A stretch of DNA of 64,000 bases. Origin: Gemmatimonadaceae bacterium (GTDB taxonomy: Bacteria; Gemmatimonadota; Gemmatimonadetes; Gemmatimonadales; Gemmatimonadaceae). The number at the start of each line of letters is the position of its first letter. Within the stretch, counting starts at the first letter, position 1. Location of the stretch: positions 56,494 to 120,493 of the forward strand of contig JACVCD010000015.1 in assembly GCA_016742275.1 (NCBI GenBank), written 5' to 3'. The notes beneath the pieces are model-generated. The model saw only the letters and a list, made by a program, of their open reading frames with translations, was not told the DNA's origin and ran no database searches. The position numbers were made by a program, and so were the translations under genes. This document shows positions 7,258-14,315 of this stretch, piece by piece.

Positions 7258-7680
7258 TCAGGCGGTCAGCGCAGCGGGTGGCGCATTCGACGGAGGCTGG
7301 CGCAAATCAGTGCGGGCATTCGGCACCTGATCGTTGGTCGCCAACGGTGCAGCAGTGGCGAGTTTCGCCACTGGCGTGTCATGGATCTGCTCACAATGTG
7401 GCAGGTCGATGGTGGCCGCAGCACAGCAGTGTGCGGCACACTCACACTCAACGCTCGAAGGTGACGAGGAACCGTCATCGGCGGGAGCACGTGAATCATC
7501 GGCATGATGAGAACCATGATGGGTTCCGACATGCGATGCGGTGCTTGCGACGTTGGCAGCGTTCGCGGCATTGGCTGCCGCGTGATGCGGGCAATCGGGC
7601 TGCAATGGCAGCGCGATTCGCGCTGTCATCCAGATCAGGGCGAGAATCAGCCCCGGCAACCGCGGCCACGCCAATCGCAT
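7258..7680 (-). CDS. Secreted or membrane-anchored His/Cys-rich protein, unknown family
   Basis: This 140-residue protein begins with a hydrophobic leader (LPGLILALIWMTARIALPLQ), then DCPHHAAA, a His cluster (SHVGTHHGSHHADD), a Cys cluster (ECECAAHCCAA) and LPHCEQIHD. Density of His and Cys on an exported chain suggests metal binding. The gene starts 8 bp after the COG0523 GTPase stops, so the two are almost certainly co-transcribed. I recognise no domain. A small periplasmic zinc or copper buffer is an inference. Confidence 0.7.
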   Translation of the reverse strand: MRLAWPRLPGLILALIWMTARIALPLQPDCPHHAAANAANAANVASTASHVGTHHGSHHADDSRAPADDGSSSPSSVECECAAHCCAAATIDLPHCEQIHDTPVAKLATAAPLATNDQVPNARTDLRQPPSNAPPAALTA

Positions 7681-7688
7681 GAAGCAGA

Positions 7689-8696
7689 CTACACCGAATC
7701 GGCGGAGACTGTCAAACCGGCTGAGGTTTCCAGTTGCTGCACAGCCTGATCCAACTGCGCCATCGGCATATCGACACCAATGAAAAGGGCGGTGGGATCC
7801 GCATCAGCATGTGGAGCCGAGCGATCCAGCCGCATGCCCTTTCGGCCGGGGAGTCGGTGCCACACGTACATCGATCCGGGATCGTCCGTGAAGCGCACCA
7901 GCCCTTTGGCCCGAACCACGGCGTCTGGCAGCGCGGCAACGAATGCGGTGAAGCGCACGCGCTCCACCTGCTTCGGCAGCGGGAGCGTCGCGCTGCCAAA
8001 CGCATGGACATGGTGATGTGAACCTGCCCTGGATTCCGCGACGGGCATCATCGCCAGATGCTGGCCACGTGAAGTGGACACGCCGGATCGGTTGGGCTGT
8101 TTGAGGTCCTGCACCAGCGCGTGCAGCGCGTCCGCCAGCGCATGTGGTTCCACGCGAGTCGCACGTGGATTGATCTCTGCCAGAGAATCGGTGACGGCTT
8201 GCATGCGTGCCGTGTTCACACGCGCCGTCCAATTCACGAAGAGATGAGTCGCCGTAGCCACCTGCGCACGCTCGAGTCCATTGTGCCACCACCGTTTCTG
8301 CCACCGACCGGCATCCACCACAGTCACCTGCATCGGCAGCGTGAAGTGCGCGAGCCGCGAATCGGTGGTGAGATGACCGAGCAATTCATCGGTCTCCGTG
8401 GCACCGTTGGCTTCGATCAGCAATACGGTGTCCGGGTCAGCCGGCACGGCATACAGTGTGTCGAGCAATTCGCGCAGCGAACCGCAGCACACGCACTCGC
8501 CATTCAGCGGTGTGACGAGGGCTTCGAGTTCACCCAGACGCGCCGCATCGATGTTGGCGTTCTCGAAGTCATTGAGAATGACGCGGACACGTGTGCCCTT
8601 GGCGTGCAGCGCCGGAATGAGTTCCGAAAGCAGGCGGGTTTTCCCCGCGCCAAGAAAGCCGGCCAGCAGCACCAAGGGGATCATGCTCGCAATCAA
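7689..8696 (-). CDS. COG0523 (CobW/G3E) GTPase, probable zinc metallochaperone
   Basis: This 335-residue protein has the G3E hallmarks: Walker A GFLGAGKT (about 12-20), the metal-binding CxCC motif (ECVCCGSLRE, about 65-75), an Asp/Glu-rich switch and a C-terminal CobW domain. Zur-regulated members deliver zinc to target proteins under starvation. The TTG at 8696 is preferred over the ATG at 8684 because GGGAGG (8710-8715 region, minus strand) is properly spaced for TTG and too far from the ATG. It is divergent from the DUF3299 gene across a shared Zur-like box. Confidence 0.88.
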   Translation of the reverse strand: MIASMIPLVLLAGFLGAGKTRLLSELIPALHAKGTRVRVILNDFENANIDAARLGELEALVTPLNGECVCCGSLRELLDTLYAVPADPDTVLLIEANGATETDELLGHLTTDSRLAHFTLPMQVTVVDAGRWQKRWWHNGLERAQVATATHLFVNWTARVNTARMQAVTDSLAEINPRATRVEPHALADALHALVQDLKQPNRSGVSTSRGQHLAMMPVAESRAGSHHHVHAFGSATLPLPKQVERVRFTAFVAALPDAVVRAKGLVRFTDDPGSMYVWHRLPGRKGMRLDRSAPHADADPTALFIGVDMPMAQLDQAVQQLETSAGLTVSADSV

Positions 8697-8759
8697 GAAT
8701 GCGGACCTCCCGGATTCCAGCCAATCGTGAGGGTGGACAGATACGGTTTTCCTTATTAT

Positions 8760-8780
8760 TGATATTGCGTTCGCATTACA
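8760..8780. promoter_or_regulatory. Zur/Fur-like operator candidate, copy 2
   Basis: TGATATTGCGTTCGCATTAC begins at 8760 and contains the near-palindrome TATTGCGTTCGCATTA. It sits in the divergent region between the GTPase and the DUF3299/ZrgA genes, 6 bp before the DUF3299 start. It is the best conserved of the three related boxes and could control both directions. Confidence 0.6.
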
Positions 8781-8786
8781 TGCACC

Positions 8787-9311
8787 ATGTCGACTATTCG
8801 CCCTCGCTCACTCGCCCTCTGGTTGTTGATCGGCAGCTGCGCCGTCGCTGGAAGCGTTCGCCCGCGAGGCAACCCTGCCGCTTTTGTCGCGCCTTCGATT
8901 CCCGATCACTCGCCAGCAGGACCGACGCGGAATAACCACACACCCGATGTCATCACGATCGACTGGCGCCTGTTGCGCGGTCTCAATTTCCGCACCGGCG
9001 CGGTGTCCGACACGCTCAAATGGCTCGATGGACGCACGGTGCGACTACCTGGCTTCGTGGTGCCACTCGATGATCTCGACGAACGCGCCAAAGAGTTCCT
9101 CCTCGTTCCGTATTTCGGCGCGTGTGTGCACCTCCCGCCGCCACCGCCCAATCAGTTGGTCCATGCGACGCTTCGCAGCGAGGTCCCGGTTGGCCTCTTT
9201 CATCCGGTCTGGATCGAAGGCGTGCTGCAGGTGGCCCGTTACAACTCCCCCTATGGTGTGGCCGGCTTTCGCATGCGTGTCCACCGTGTCTCCTCCTACC
9301 AGGACAACTGA
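8787..9311 (+). CDS. DUF3299-domain exported protein
   Basis: This 174-residue protein has a signal-like N-terminus (LALWLLIGSCAVAG) and a DUF3299 domain (IDWRLLRGLNF; VRLPGFVVPLDD; FLLVPYFGACVHLPPPPPNQ; YGVAGFRMRV). DUF3299 proteins are periplasmic or lipoprotein-like, often sit in zinc-uptake loci, and have no proven biochemical activity that I know. The conserved Cys-Val-His turn could bind metal. It is followed after one base by the ZrgA-like gene and preceded by a Zur-like box. Confidence 0.85.
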   Translation: MSTIRPRSLALWLLIGSCAVAGSVRPRGNPAAFVAPSIPDHSPAGPTRNNHTPDVITIDWRLLRGLNFRTGAVSDTLKWLDGRTVRLPGFVVPLDDLDERAKEFLLVPYFGACVHLPPPPPNQLVHATLRSEVPVGLFHPVWIEGVLQVARYNSPYGVAGFRMRVHRVSSYQDN

Positions 9312-9312
9312 C

Positions 9313-9816
9313 ATGTCACCGGCTTCGACATCGCACCGTGCAGTACTGATTTGCATTGCGCTCGGCGTCACCACTCCCGCGGCCGCACAACATGTGCATG
9401 GAGCAGCGATACTCGACATCGGAGTGGAAGGCACCACGGGTCAGGCCACGTTTCGCGCTTCCGGTGAGGATGTTTATGGTTTCGAGCGCGCACCACGTAC
9501 GGCGGCCGAGCGCGCGGCTGTCGATGCCGCTCTTGTCACACTCCGTACACGTGGCAGCACGCTGATCCGTTTCCAGGAGACACGCGGCTGCGCTGTGCAG
9601 AGCGATCGGGTACGAGTGGTTCCGTCGCGTGACGGACATGATGAAGTGGAAGCTCGCTATCGCATCACATGCCGCGTGGCGCCGGCCGGGCGTCCAATCA
9701 GCTTCGGCGCCAGCGCGCTCTTCAAGGGCATCGAGACACTGACCGTGCAACTCGTGTCCGATACGGCCACCGTGTCGCGCAAGATCGTGCGCGATCGCGG
9801 AACCGTGGTGCCGTGA
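9313..9816 (+). CDS. zrgA: ZrgA-like (DUF2796) zinc uptake protein
   Basis: This 167-residue exported protein carries ZrgA/DUF2796 features: QHVHGAAILDIGVEG at the mature N-terminus, YGFERAPRTAAERAA, two Cys in the middle (GCAV, ITCR) and the terminal module FGASALFKGIETLTVQLVSD. ZrgA assists zinc acquisition in Vibrio. The usual internal His-rich insert is missing, so this is a short form. The start at 9313 follows the DUF3299 stop (TGA C ATG), which implies one operon. Other frames are open further upstream but have no homology. Confidence 0.82.
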   Translation: MSPASTSHRAVLICIALGVTTPAAAQHVHGAAILDIGVEGTTGQATFRASGEDVYGFERAPRTAAERAAVDAALVTLRTRGSTLIRFQETRGCAVQSDRVRVVPSRDGHDEVEARYRITCRVAPAGRPISFGASALFKGIETLTVQLVSDTATVSRKIVRDRGTVVP

Positions 9817-9845
9817 GTACCCTGATTCCAGTTTGCTTTCAGTAT

Positions 9846-9883
9846 GACTTCAGTTCGAAGTCAGTTCGAAGTCAGTTCGATTT
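9846..9883. repeat. Three 11-bp tandem repeats with TTCGAA cores
   Basis: CAGTTCGAAGT occurs at 9851-9861 and 9862-9872 and as CAGTTCGATTT at 9873-9883, preceded by GACTTC (9846-9851), which pairs with GAAGTC (9857-9862). It fills the short gap between convergent zrgA and the ZIP-permease fusion and could work as a bidirectional end signal. It is too short and irregular to be CRISPR. Confidence 0.65.
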
Positions 9884-11736
9884 CAGTCGGCAACGTTGAG
9901 CCGCAATTCCTCGAGGAAGCCACGTGCGCCTCGCCGGAGCAGTGATGCGACATAGAGCGCGGCCAGCACGGCGACCGCCGTCCATTGCCACCAGCGGATC
10001 GGATCGCTGCTGAAGATTGCCGGTTGCAACTGCTGAAGCCCAGGCCACACGAGATTGAGCGCAATGCCGAGTGACACGGCGACGCATGTCATCACGAGAA
10101 TGAATATCGCGGCCATGCGATTGCCGTGGAGACGCGCCAGCACACCGACCGTAGCAACGTTCGCCGCTGGTCCAGTGAGCAACAGCGCCAGACCGGCACC
10201 GGGACTGACACCGGCCGCCACAAAGACCGCCACCAACGGCGTTGCCGCCGACGCACACATGTAAAGCGGAAACCCAATGATCGCGAATACGAGAACGTCA
10301 ACACCAAATGGCATCTGCGTCAGCCACGATCCGGCGAGTGTCGGCTGGAGCAGCGCGGCGAGCGCAACACCAAGCACAATCCACGGCGCGGTGTCGTCGA
10401 TCATCTGACCGAATCCGGTACGCATCGCCAGCACCACACGAGCACCTACTGTCTGAGCTTCAGGAGCCGCGACCGCGAGAGGAAGTCCGCGCCGCACCCG
10501 AGGTACAACCGCACCGACAATGAACGCCAGCACGATGGCCCCACCCATCGTCGCCACGACACGCAGCAGCGTGAATTCACCACCAAGGAGCGGGATGCTG
10601 AGCAGCACGGCATCGATGCCCAGCATCGGCGTCGCCACCAGAAACGCCAGCGCGGCGGTGGACGAAACACCCTGCTGCACCATCTGCTGATACAGCGGAA
10701 CCACGCCACAGGAACAGATCGGCAGCGGCAAACCGACCAGCGTACCGGCCGACGCCTGTTGCAAGCGCGAACCACGATTCATCCAACTCAGTGAACTGGC
10801 CGGAAGGAATGCGTGGGCAAGACCGGCCACAAAGTAGGCGACGAGCAAGGCGGGAGCGCTATTCACAATGAGCGCCACAAGCGCGTCCTGCATGGGTGCG
10901 AATGGCGATTCAAGCGATTGACCACTGCGTGTGAACAGCAGCGCCAGTAGCAGAAACACGCCGATCAACGCCCCAAGTCCATTGCTGCGCGCCTGTGCAT
11001 CGCGCGCATGGCTGAACGCAATGGCATGATCATGCGTGTGCGCGTGATCATGCTCATGATCGGCATGATCGTGGTGACCATGGTTGTGGTGACCATCGTG
11101 ACCATGGTCGTCATGATGGTCATCATGCTCGTCATCATGATCGTGCGCCGGATGTGCGACGACATGCAGGAGTGATCCGCCGACCAGTGCTTCGAACCAG
11201 GCAGCGCCAGAGTGTGGCATGGCAGCAAACAACGCGGGCTCGGCCACAAAACCGGCGACGGTCATGGCACCCATAAGCGACAGTGCCAACCAGGACACCC
11301 ATCGGGGGCGATCGCGAAAGCCCCACCAGATCATGAGACTCACCGGCAATTGATGTAGCACAACGCCAATGCCGAGTAGACTGGTGCGGCTGCGCGCCGC
11401 ATTTGCCAGTGCACTGCCATCGAGCAGCGAATGCACGATGAGTCCCACGAGCGCCAGCAGCAGCACGACCAGGTGTGTCTGCCGAACCCCCAGGTGCAGC
11501 AGTCGTTCGGCAACGGTGGGCAGTACAAATCCCACGATCATGAAGAGCAGCGACGCGTAGTGTGCGTCGTGCAAGGCATGAGGCACCACCTCGAGCAACA
11601 CCAGTCCCCCGATGGAGACCATGATGAAGCCGTCGAGGAACGCCATGACCGACGGGCGCTTCCCTGCCAGGCGGGCCACCAACGGCCCGGAGCCAAGGGC
11701 CAGAATACTGGCAGGGAGCAGAACGCTTGCCGACAT
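9883..11736 (-). CDS. ZIP-like and permease (PF03773/SO_0444-type) fusion metal transporter
   Basis: This 617-residue membrane protein joins two families. Residues 1-195 resemble ZIP transporters (VVPHALHDAH; LIVHSLLDGSAL like the HSxxDG helix; VVLHQLPVSLMI like the HQxPxxL helix). Residues 194-240 are an almost pure His/Asp linker. Residues 255-600 are a permease of the type linked to Cu/Zn/As efflux, with PICSCGVVPLY near residue 340 and a second repeat (LYMCASAATPL). ZIP proteins import divalent metal and the permease class usually exports, so net direction is unclear. A Zur-like box lies 4 bp before the start. Confidence 0.85.
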   Translation of the reverse strand: MSASVLLPASILALGSGPLVARLAGKRPSVMAFLDGFIMVSIGGLVLLEVVPHALHDAHYASLLFMIVGFVLPTVAERLLHLGVRQTHLVVLLLALVGLIVHSLLDGSALANAARSRTSLLGIGVVLHQLPVSLMIWWGFRDRPRWVSWLALSLMGAMTVAGFVAEPALFAAMPHSGAAWFEALVGGSLLHVVAHPAHDHDDEHDDHHDDHGHDGHHNHGHHDHADHEHDHAHTHDHAIAFSHARDAQARSNGLGALIGVFLLLALLFTRSGQSLESPFAPMQDALVALIVNSAPALLVAYFVAGLAHAFLPASSLSWMNRGSRLQQASAGTLVGLPLPICSCGVVPLYQQMVQQGVSSTAALAFLVATPMLGIDAVLLSIPLLGGEFTLLRVVATMGGAIVLAFIVGAVVPRVRRGLPLAVAAPEAQTVGARVVLAMRTGFGQMIDDTAPWIVLGVALAALLQPTLAGSWLTQMPFGVDVLVFAIIGFPLYMCASAATPLVAVFVAAGVSPGAGLALLLTGPAANVATVGVLARLHGNRMAAIFILVMTCVAVSLGIALNLVWPGLQQLQPAIFSSDPIRWWQWTAVAVLAALYVASLLRRGARGFLEELRLNVAD

Positions 11737-11739
11737 TAT

Positions 11740-11760
11740 TGAAATTACACTATCATTAGT
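11740..11760. promoter_or_regulatory. Zur/Fur-like operator candidate, copy 3
   Basis: TGAAATTACACTATCATTAG begins at 11740, directly before the ZIP-permease fusion. It shares 13 of 21 positions with the box at 8760, including TGA-ATT, C and CATTA at the same spacing. It is the weakest of the three boxes, but its position is the same. Confidence 0.5.
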
Positions 11761-11797
11761 CAGATTTTCAAGTGTCCGGCATGTGATCTCAACCCAT

Positions 11798-12481
11798 TCA
11801 GGACGCCTTGGCAGTCACGCGTGCATGGAGCAGCGCCACTACAGCCCAGGCCACACAGGCTGCTACTACCGTGTCACTCAGGTAGTGCGCATTGGCCATG
11901 ATGCGGGAGATCGCACACCCTGCGGCGAGCGTGTACCACACCCATCGTGTCCGGGGAAACAGGCGCGCCATGGCAAACGCACCACCAAACGCGACCATCG
12001 CATGCGAACTCGGCAGCCCCATCCCGCGATTGGAGAACGGGCCATCGCTGAACGCGCGAAACGCGTAACCGAACGTTTCCGCGTCGGGGCGCAGACGCCG
12101 GAATAGCAATTTCAGCAATTCGGCGGCACCGCCACTGAGCGCAGGGGCAAACAGCAGGAACAGAGCGCGCGAACGCCGCACAGGGCTTTCGACTTCATGC
12201 AACCAGAGGGCCAGCGCGCCGAAAATCCATGTCGGCAGAAACCCTTGAATGCGGAGCAGGCGCCCAAAATCGCTGTCGTAGATGTTGGGTTTGCGCAGTG
12301 CGCGCCACGCGGTTTCGTCGAGCAGGTGTGCGACGGCGATTGCGGCCAGAGAGATCAGCAGCCAACGGACCCACACACTGCGGGAACTGGGGCTGTCGGG
12401 CAGTGATGCGGCTGCAGTCGAGGAAAGGCTGGTCATGGCGCCCAAATCAATGCCGTGCCCGCCGGACACGCCACCATTCAT
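11798..12481 (-). CDS. PAP2-family membrane phosphatase
   Basis: From the ATG at 12481 the protein has 227 residues with about five transmembrane segments. It carries the PAP2 acid-phosphatase triad motifs KLLFRRLRP, PSSHAM and SRIMANAHYLSD, the last two with the catalytic His residues. Such enzymes dephosphorylate lipid phosphates or undecaprenyl pyrophosphate. A later ATG at 12436 (MTSLSS) is an equally plausible start; upstream starts would run through the palindrome at 12497-12510. It is divergent from the Fur-family gene. The link to metal genes may be only positional. Confidence 0.87.
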   Translation of the reverse strand: MNGGVSGGHGIDLGAMTSLSSTAAASLPDSPSSRSVWVRWLLISLAAIAVAHLLDETAWRALRKPNIYDSDFGRLLRIQGFLPTWIFGALALWLHEVESPVRRSRALFLLFAPALSGGAAELLKLLFRRLRPDAETFGYAFRAFSDGPFSNRGMGLPSSHAMVAFGGAFAMARLFPRTRWVWYTLAAGCAISRIMANAHYLSDTVVAACVAWAVVALLHARVTAKAS

Positions 12482-12496
12482 TTTCGCAAGCGGTTG

Positions 12497-12510
12497 GGAC
12501 ACCGGTGTCC
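12497..12510. promoter_or_regulatory. Perfect 14-bp palindrome between PAP2 and the Fur-family gene
   Basis: GGACACCGGTGTCC is a perfect palindrome in the 47-bp divergent region, 18 bp before the Fur-family start. It does not resemble the Zur-like boxes. It is a candidate operator for either gene. Confidence 0.45.
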
Positions 12511-12528
12511 TGATGCCATATTTCTCAC

Positions 12529-12900
12529 ATGGAACGCAATACCCGTCAGCGTGATGCCATTCGGCAGGTGTTCGAGGAGATCCCACGTCCCCTGGGGCCG
12601 GTGGAAGTCCTCGAGCATGGCCGCAGTCACGTCTCCAAACTTGGCATTGCCACAGTGTATCGGACCATCAACTCGCTCGTGGAAAGCGGATGGTTGGTGC
12701 CGGTGGAGCTGCCGGGTGAACCGCCACGCTACGAACGCGCCGGTTCAGAACATCATCATCACTTTCGTTGTCGCGAATGCACCCGTGTTTTCGAGATTCA
12801 CGGATGCCCTGGTGACCTGCGGGATCTCACGCCGGCAGGGTTCCGGCTGGAGTCGCACGAAGTGGTGTTGTACGGTCTGTGCTCGCGGTGCGCGGCGTAG
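12529..12900 (+). CDS. Fur-family metalloregulator, possibly Zur
   Basis: This 123-residue protein has the Fur winged helix (TRQRDAIRQVFEE; IATVYRTINSLVESGWLV) and a dimerisation domain. EHHHHFRCRECTRVFEIHGC supplies the sensory His cluster and one structural CxxC, and LYGLCSRC the second CxxC. The protein is short at the C-terminus. Sequence alone does not separate Zur, Fur, Nur and PerR. The neighbourhood (L31B, COG0523, ZrgA, ZIP) makes Zur the best guess. It overlaps the downstream Sco1-like gene by 22 bp, so regulator and copper chaperones are coupled. Confidence 0.88.
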   Translation: MERNTRQRDAIRQVFEEIPRPLGPVEVLEHGRSHVSKLGIATVYRTINSLVESGWLVPVELPGEPPRYERAGSEHHHHFRCRECTRVFEIHGCPGDLRDLTPAGFRLESHEVVLYGLCSRCAA

Positions 12901-13478
12901 GGGCGCTGACCCGGGCCGCCCTCACCTTCGCAATACTGGCCGCGTGCAATCGCGAGCCAAAGTTCGAGGGAGTGGCCATCGATCCACCGCGTCCGATGCC
13001 GAACTTCGAGTTCGTTCGCAGCGACAGCACGCGCGTGGCCCTGGCGCCGGAAGCTGGGCGCCCCCTGGTGTTGTTCTTCGGGTATACACACTGCCCTGAT
13101 GTGTGCCCAACGACGCTCGCCGATTGGACACGCGTGAAATCCAAGCTCGGTGCCAAGGCCGAACGGGTGCGATTCGTGTTCGTCACGGTTGATCCTGACC
13201 GCGACACGCCGGACGTCGCGCAGCGCTACGCCAGGCAGTACGACAGTACGTTTGTCGGAGTCTCGGGTGATGGTCCTACGACGGCAGCCATCACGAGTGC
13301 GTACGGTGTGGCTTCAGCGAAAGAAGATCAGCAAACCGCTGCGGGCTACCTCGTGAGTCATTCATCACAGGTCTTTCTCGTGAACGACGCCGGAGCTCTG
13401 GTGGCGCTGTATCCCTTTGGCACTCGATGGGAGTCACTCGCCGCCGATCTCGAACAGTTGCTGGATCGCAAGCCGTGA
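12879..13478 (+). CDS. SCO1/SenC copper chaperone lipoprotein
   Basis: This 199-residue product starts at GTG 12879 (another GTG at 12888 is possible) inside the end of the Fur-family gene. ALTFAILAAC is a lipobox, so it is probably a lipoprotein. The thioredoxin-fold domain carries FFGYTHCPDVCPTTL with the CxxxC copper site and the distal His ligand in YLVSHSSQVFLV. Sco proteins deliver copper to the CuA site of cytochrome oxidase or manage its thiols. PCuAC and a cupredoxin follow in the same coupled operon, while no oxidase gene lies in the window. Confidence 0.9.
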   Translation: MLAVRGVGALTRAALTFAILAACNREPKFEGVAIDPPRPMPNFEFVRSDSTRVALAPEAGRPLVLFFGYTHCPDVCPTTLADWTRVKSKLGAKAERVRFVFVTVDPDRDTPDVAQRYARQYDSTFVGVSGDGPTTAAITSAYGVASAKEDQQTAAGYLVSHSSQVFLVNDAGALVALYPFGTRWESLAADLEQLLDRKP

Positions 13479-13936
13479 ACGCGCGCGTTCGTGTTGCGGC
13501 CGTGATCATCAGCGCACTGCTGTCAGCCGTGGTCACGGCGTGCTCCGGTGAGTCGGCAGTTGATCGCACACCACGTGCGCATTCGGCGTGGTCGCGCCCG
13601 GCGGACAGTGGCGCCGTCGGTGTGGCGTATTTCGTACTGGTGAACCACGACACGGTCCCACTCGCGCTGAGTTCCGTGAACACTCCGGTCGCACGCGCCG
13701 CCGAAGTCCATGAGACCATGCAGCATGAGGGCATGGCGCACATGCAGGCACGCCCAACGCTTGAAGTGGCTGCCGGAGATTCGGCGGTATTCAACGCAGG
13801 TGGCCTGCATGTGATGCTGATTGACTTGCACCACGCGCTGGTAGCCGGCGATTCGATTCCGCTCACGCTGCATTTCGCACGAGGCGACTCGTTGCTGGTG
13901 CGTGTTGGTGTGCGTTCCGCCACCGGTCTTCCGTGA
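13475..13936 (+). CDS. PCu(A)C-type periplasmic copper chaperone
   Basis: This 153-residue protein starts at GTG 13475, overlapping the Sco1 stop (GTGA). It has a lipoprotein-like leader (ISALLSAVVTAC) and a PCuAC domain with His/Met ligands in VHETMQHEGMAHMQARP and GGLHVMLIDLHHAL. This domain captures Cu(I) and passes it to Sco or CuA. The frame is open for 16 codons upstream, inside Sco1, but the overlap start fits the operon style and puts the leader at the terminus. Confidence 0.9.
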   Translation: MNARVRVAAVIISALLSAVVTACSGESAVDRTPRAHSAWSRPADSGAVGVAYFVLVNHDTVPLALSSVNTPVARAAEVHETMQHEGMAHMQARPTLEVAAGDSAVFNAGGLHVMLIDLHHALVAGDSIPLTLHFARGDSLLVRVGVRSATGLP

Positions 13937-14295
13937 GTAGCCCAGTGTCATTGGTACGGATCGGCGCTTTGGCGGGTGTGATTGCGGCCACGACCGCGCT
14001 TGTGTGGTTCACCTGGCCGCGCCCCGATACACTCATCCGCATTGGCCCTGACGGAGTGGCGGTGATTGTCGACGCATTCGGACGTGATACACCACTCCCC
14101 GATACAGTTTTTGTGGGAGGCAGTGGGACACGTCGAACGATTCGTGTCGACAATCAGGACACCGTCGCGCATCGTCTCGCGATGTTCCGTGTGCCGGCCG
14201 GTGAGTTCACTGACTATACGGTGCCACCGGGCACGTTTGGCGGTGAATGCTCCGCGCACCCCACCAAGCAGCAACTCACCTTCGTCATCAAGTAG
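13933..14295 (+). CDS. Small membrane-anchored cupredoxin-like protein
   Basis: This 120-residue protein starts at GTG 13933, overlapping the PCuAC stop. It has one N-terminal hydrophobic anchor (IGALAGVIAATTALVWF) and a beta-rich domain ending in VDNQDTVAHRL and PPGTFGGECSAHPTKQ. These supply the His, Cys and His expected of a type 1 copper site. The Met that normally follows the second His is not at the usual place, so the site may be atypical or redox-silent. I place it with copper trafficking by position and ligand pattern. Confidence 0.65.
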   Translation: MSSPVSLVRIGALAGVIAATTALVWFTWPRPDTLIRIGPDGVAVIVDAFGRDTPLPDTVFVGGSGTRRTIRVDNQDTVAHRLAMFRVPAGEFTDYTVPPGTFGGECSAHPTKQQLTFVIK

Positions 14296-14315
14296 GACGC
14301 GTGGCATCACCTACC

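Noticed and set aside
9846..9883. Short CRISPR-like tandem repeat
   Set aside because: The repeats are contiguous, 11 bp long and lack unique spacers; no cas gene is nearby.
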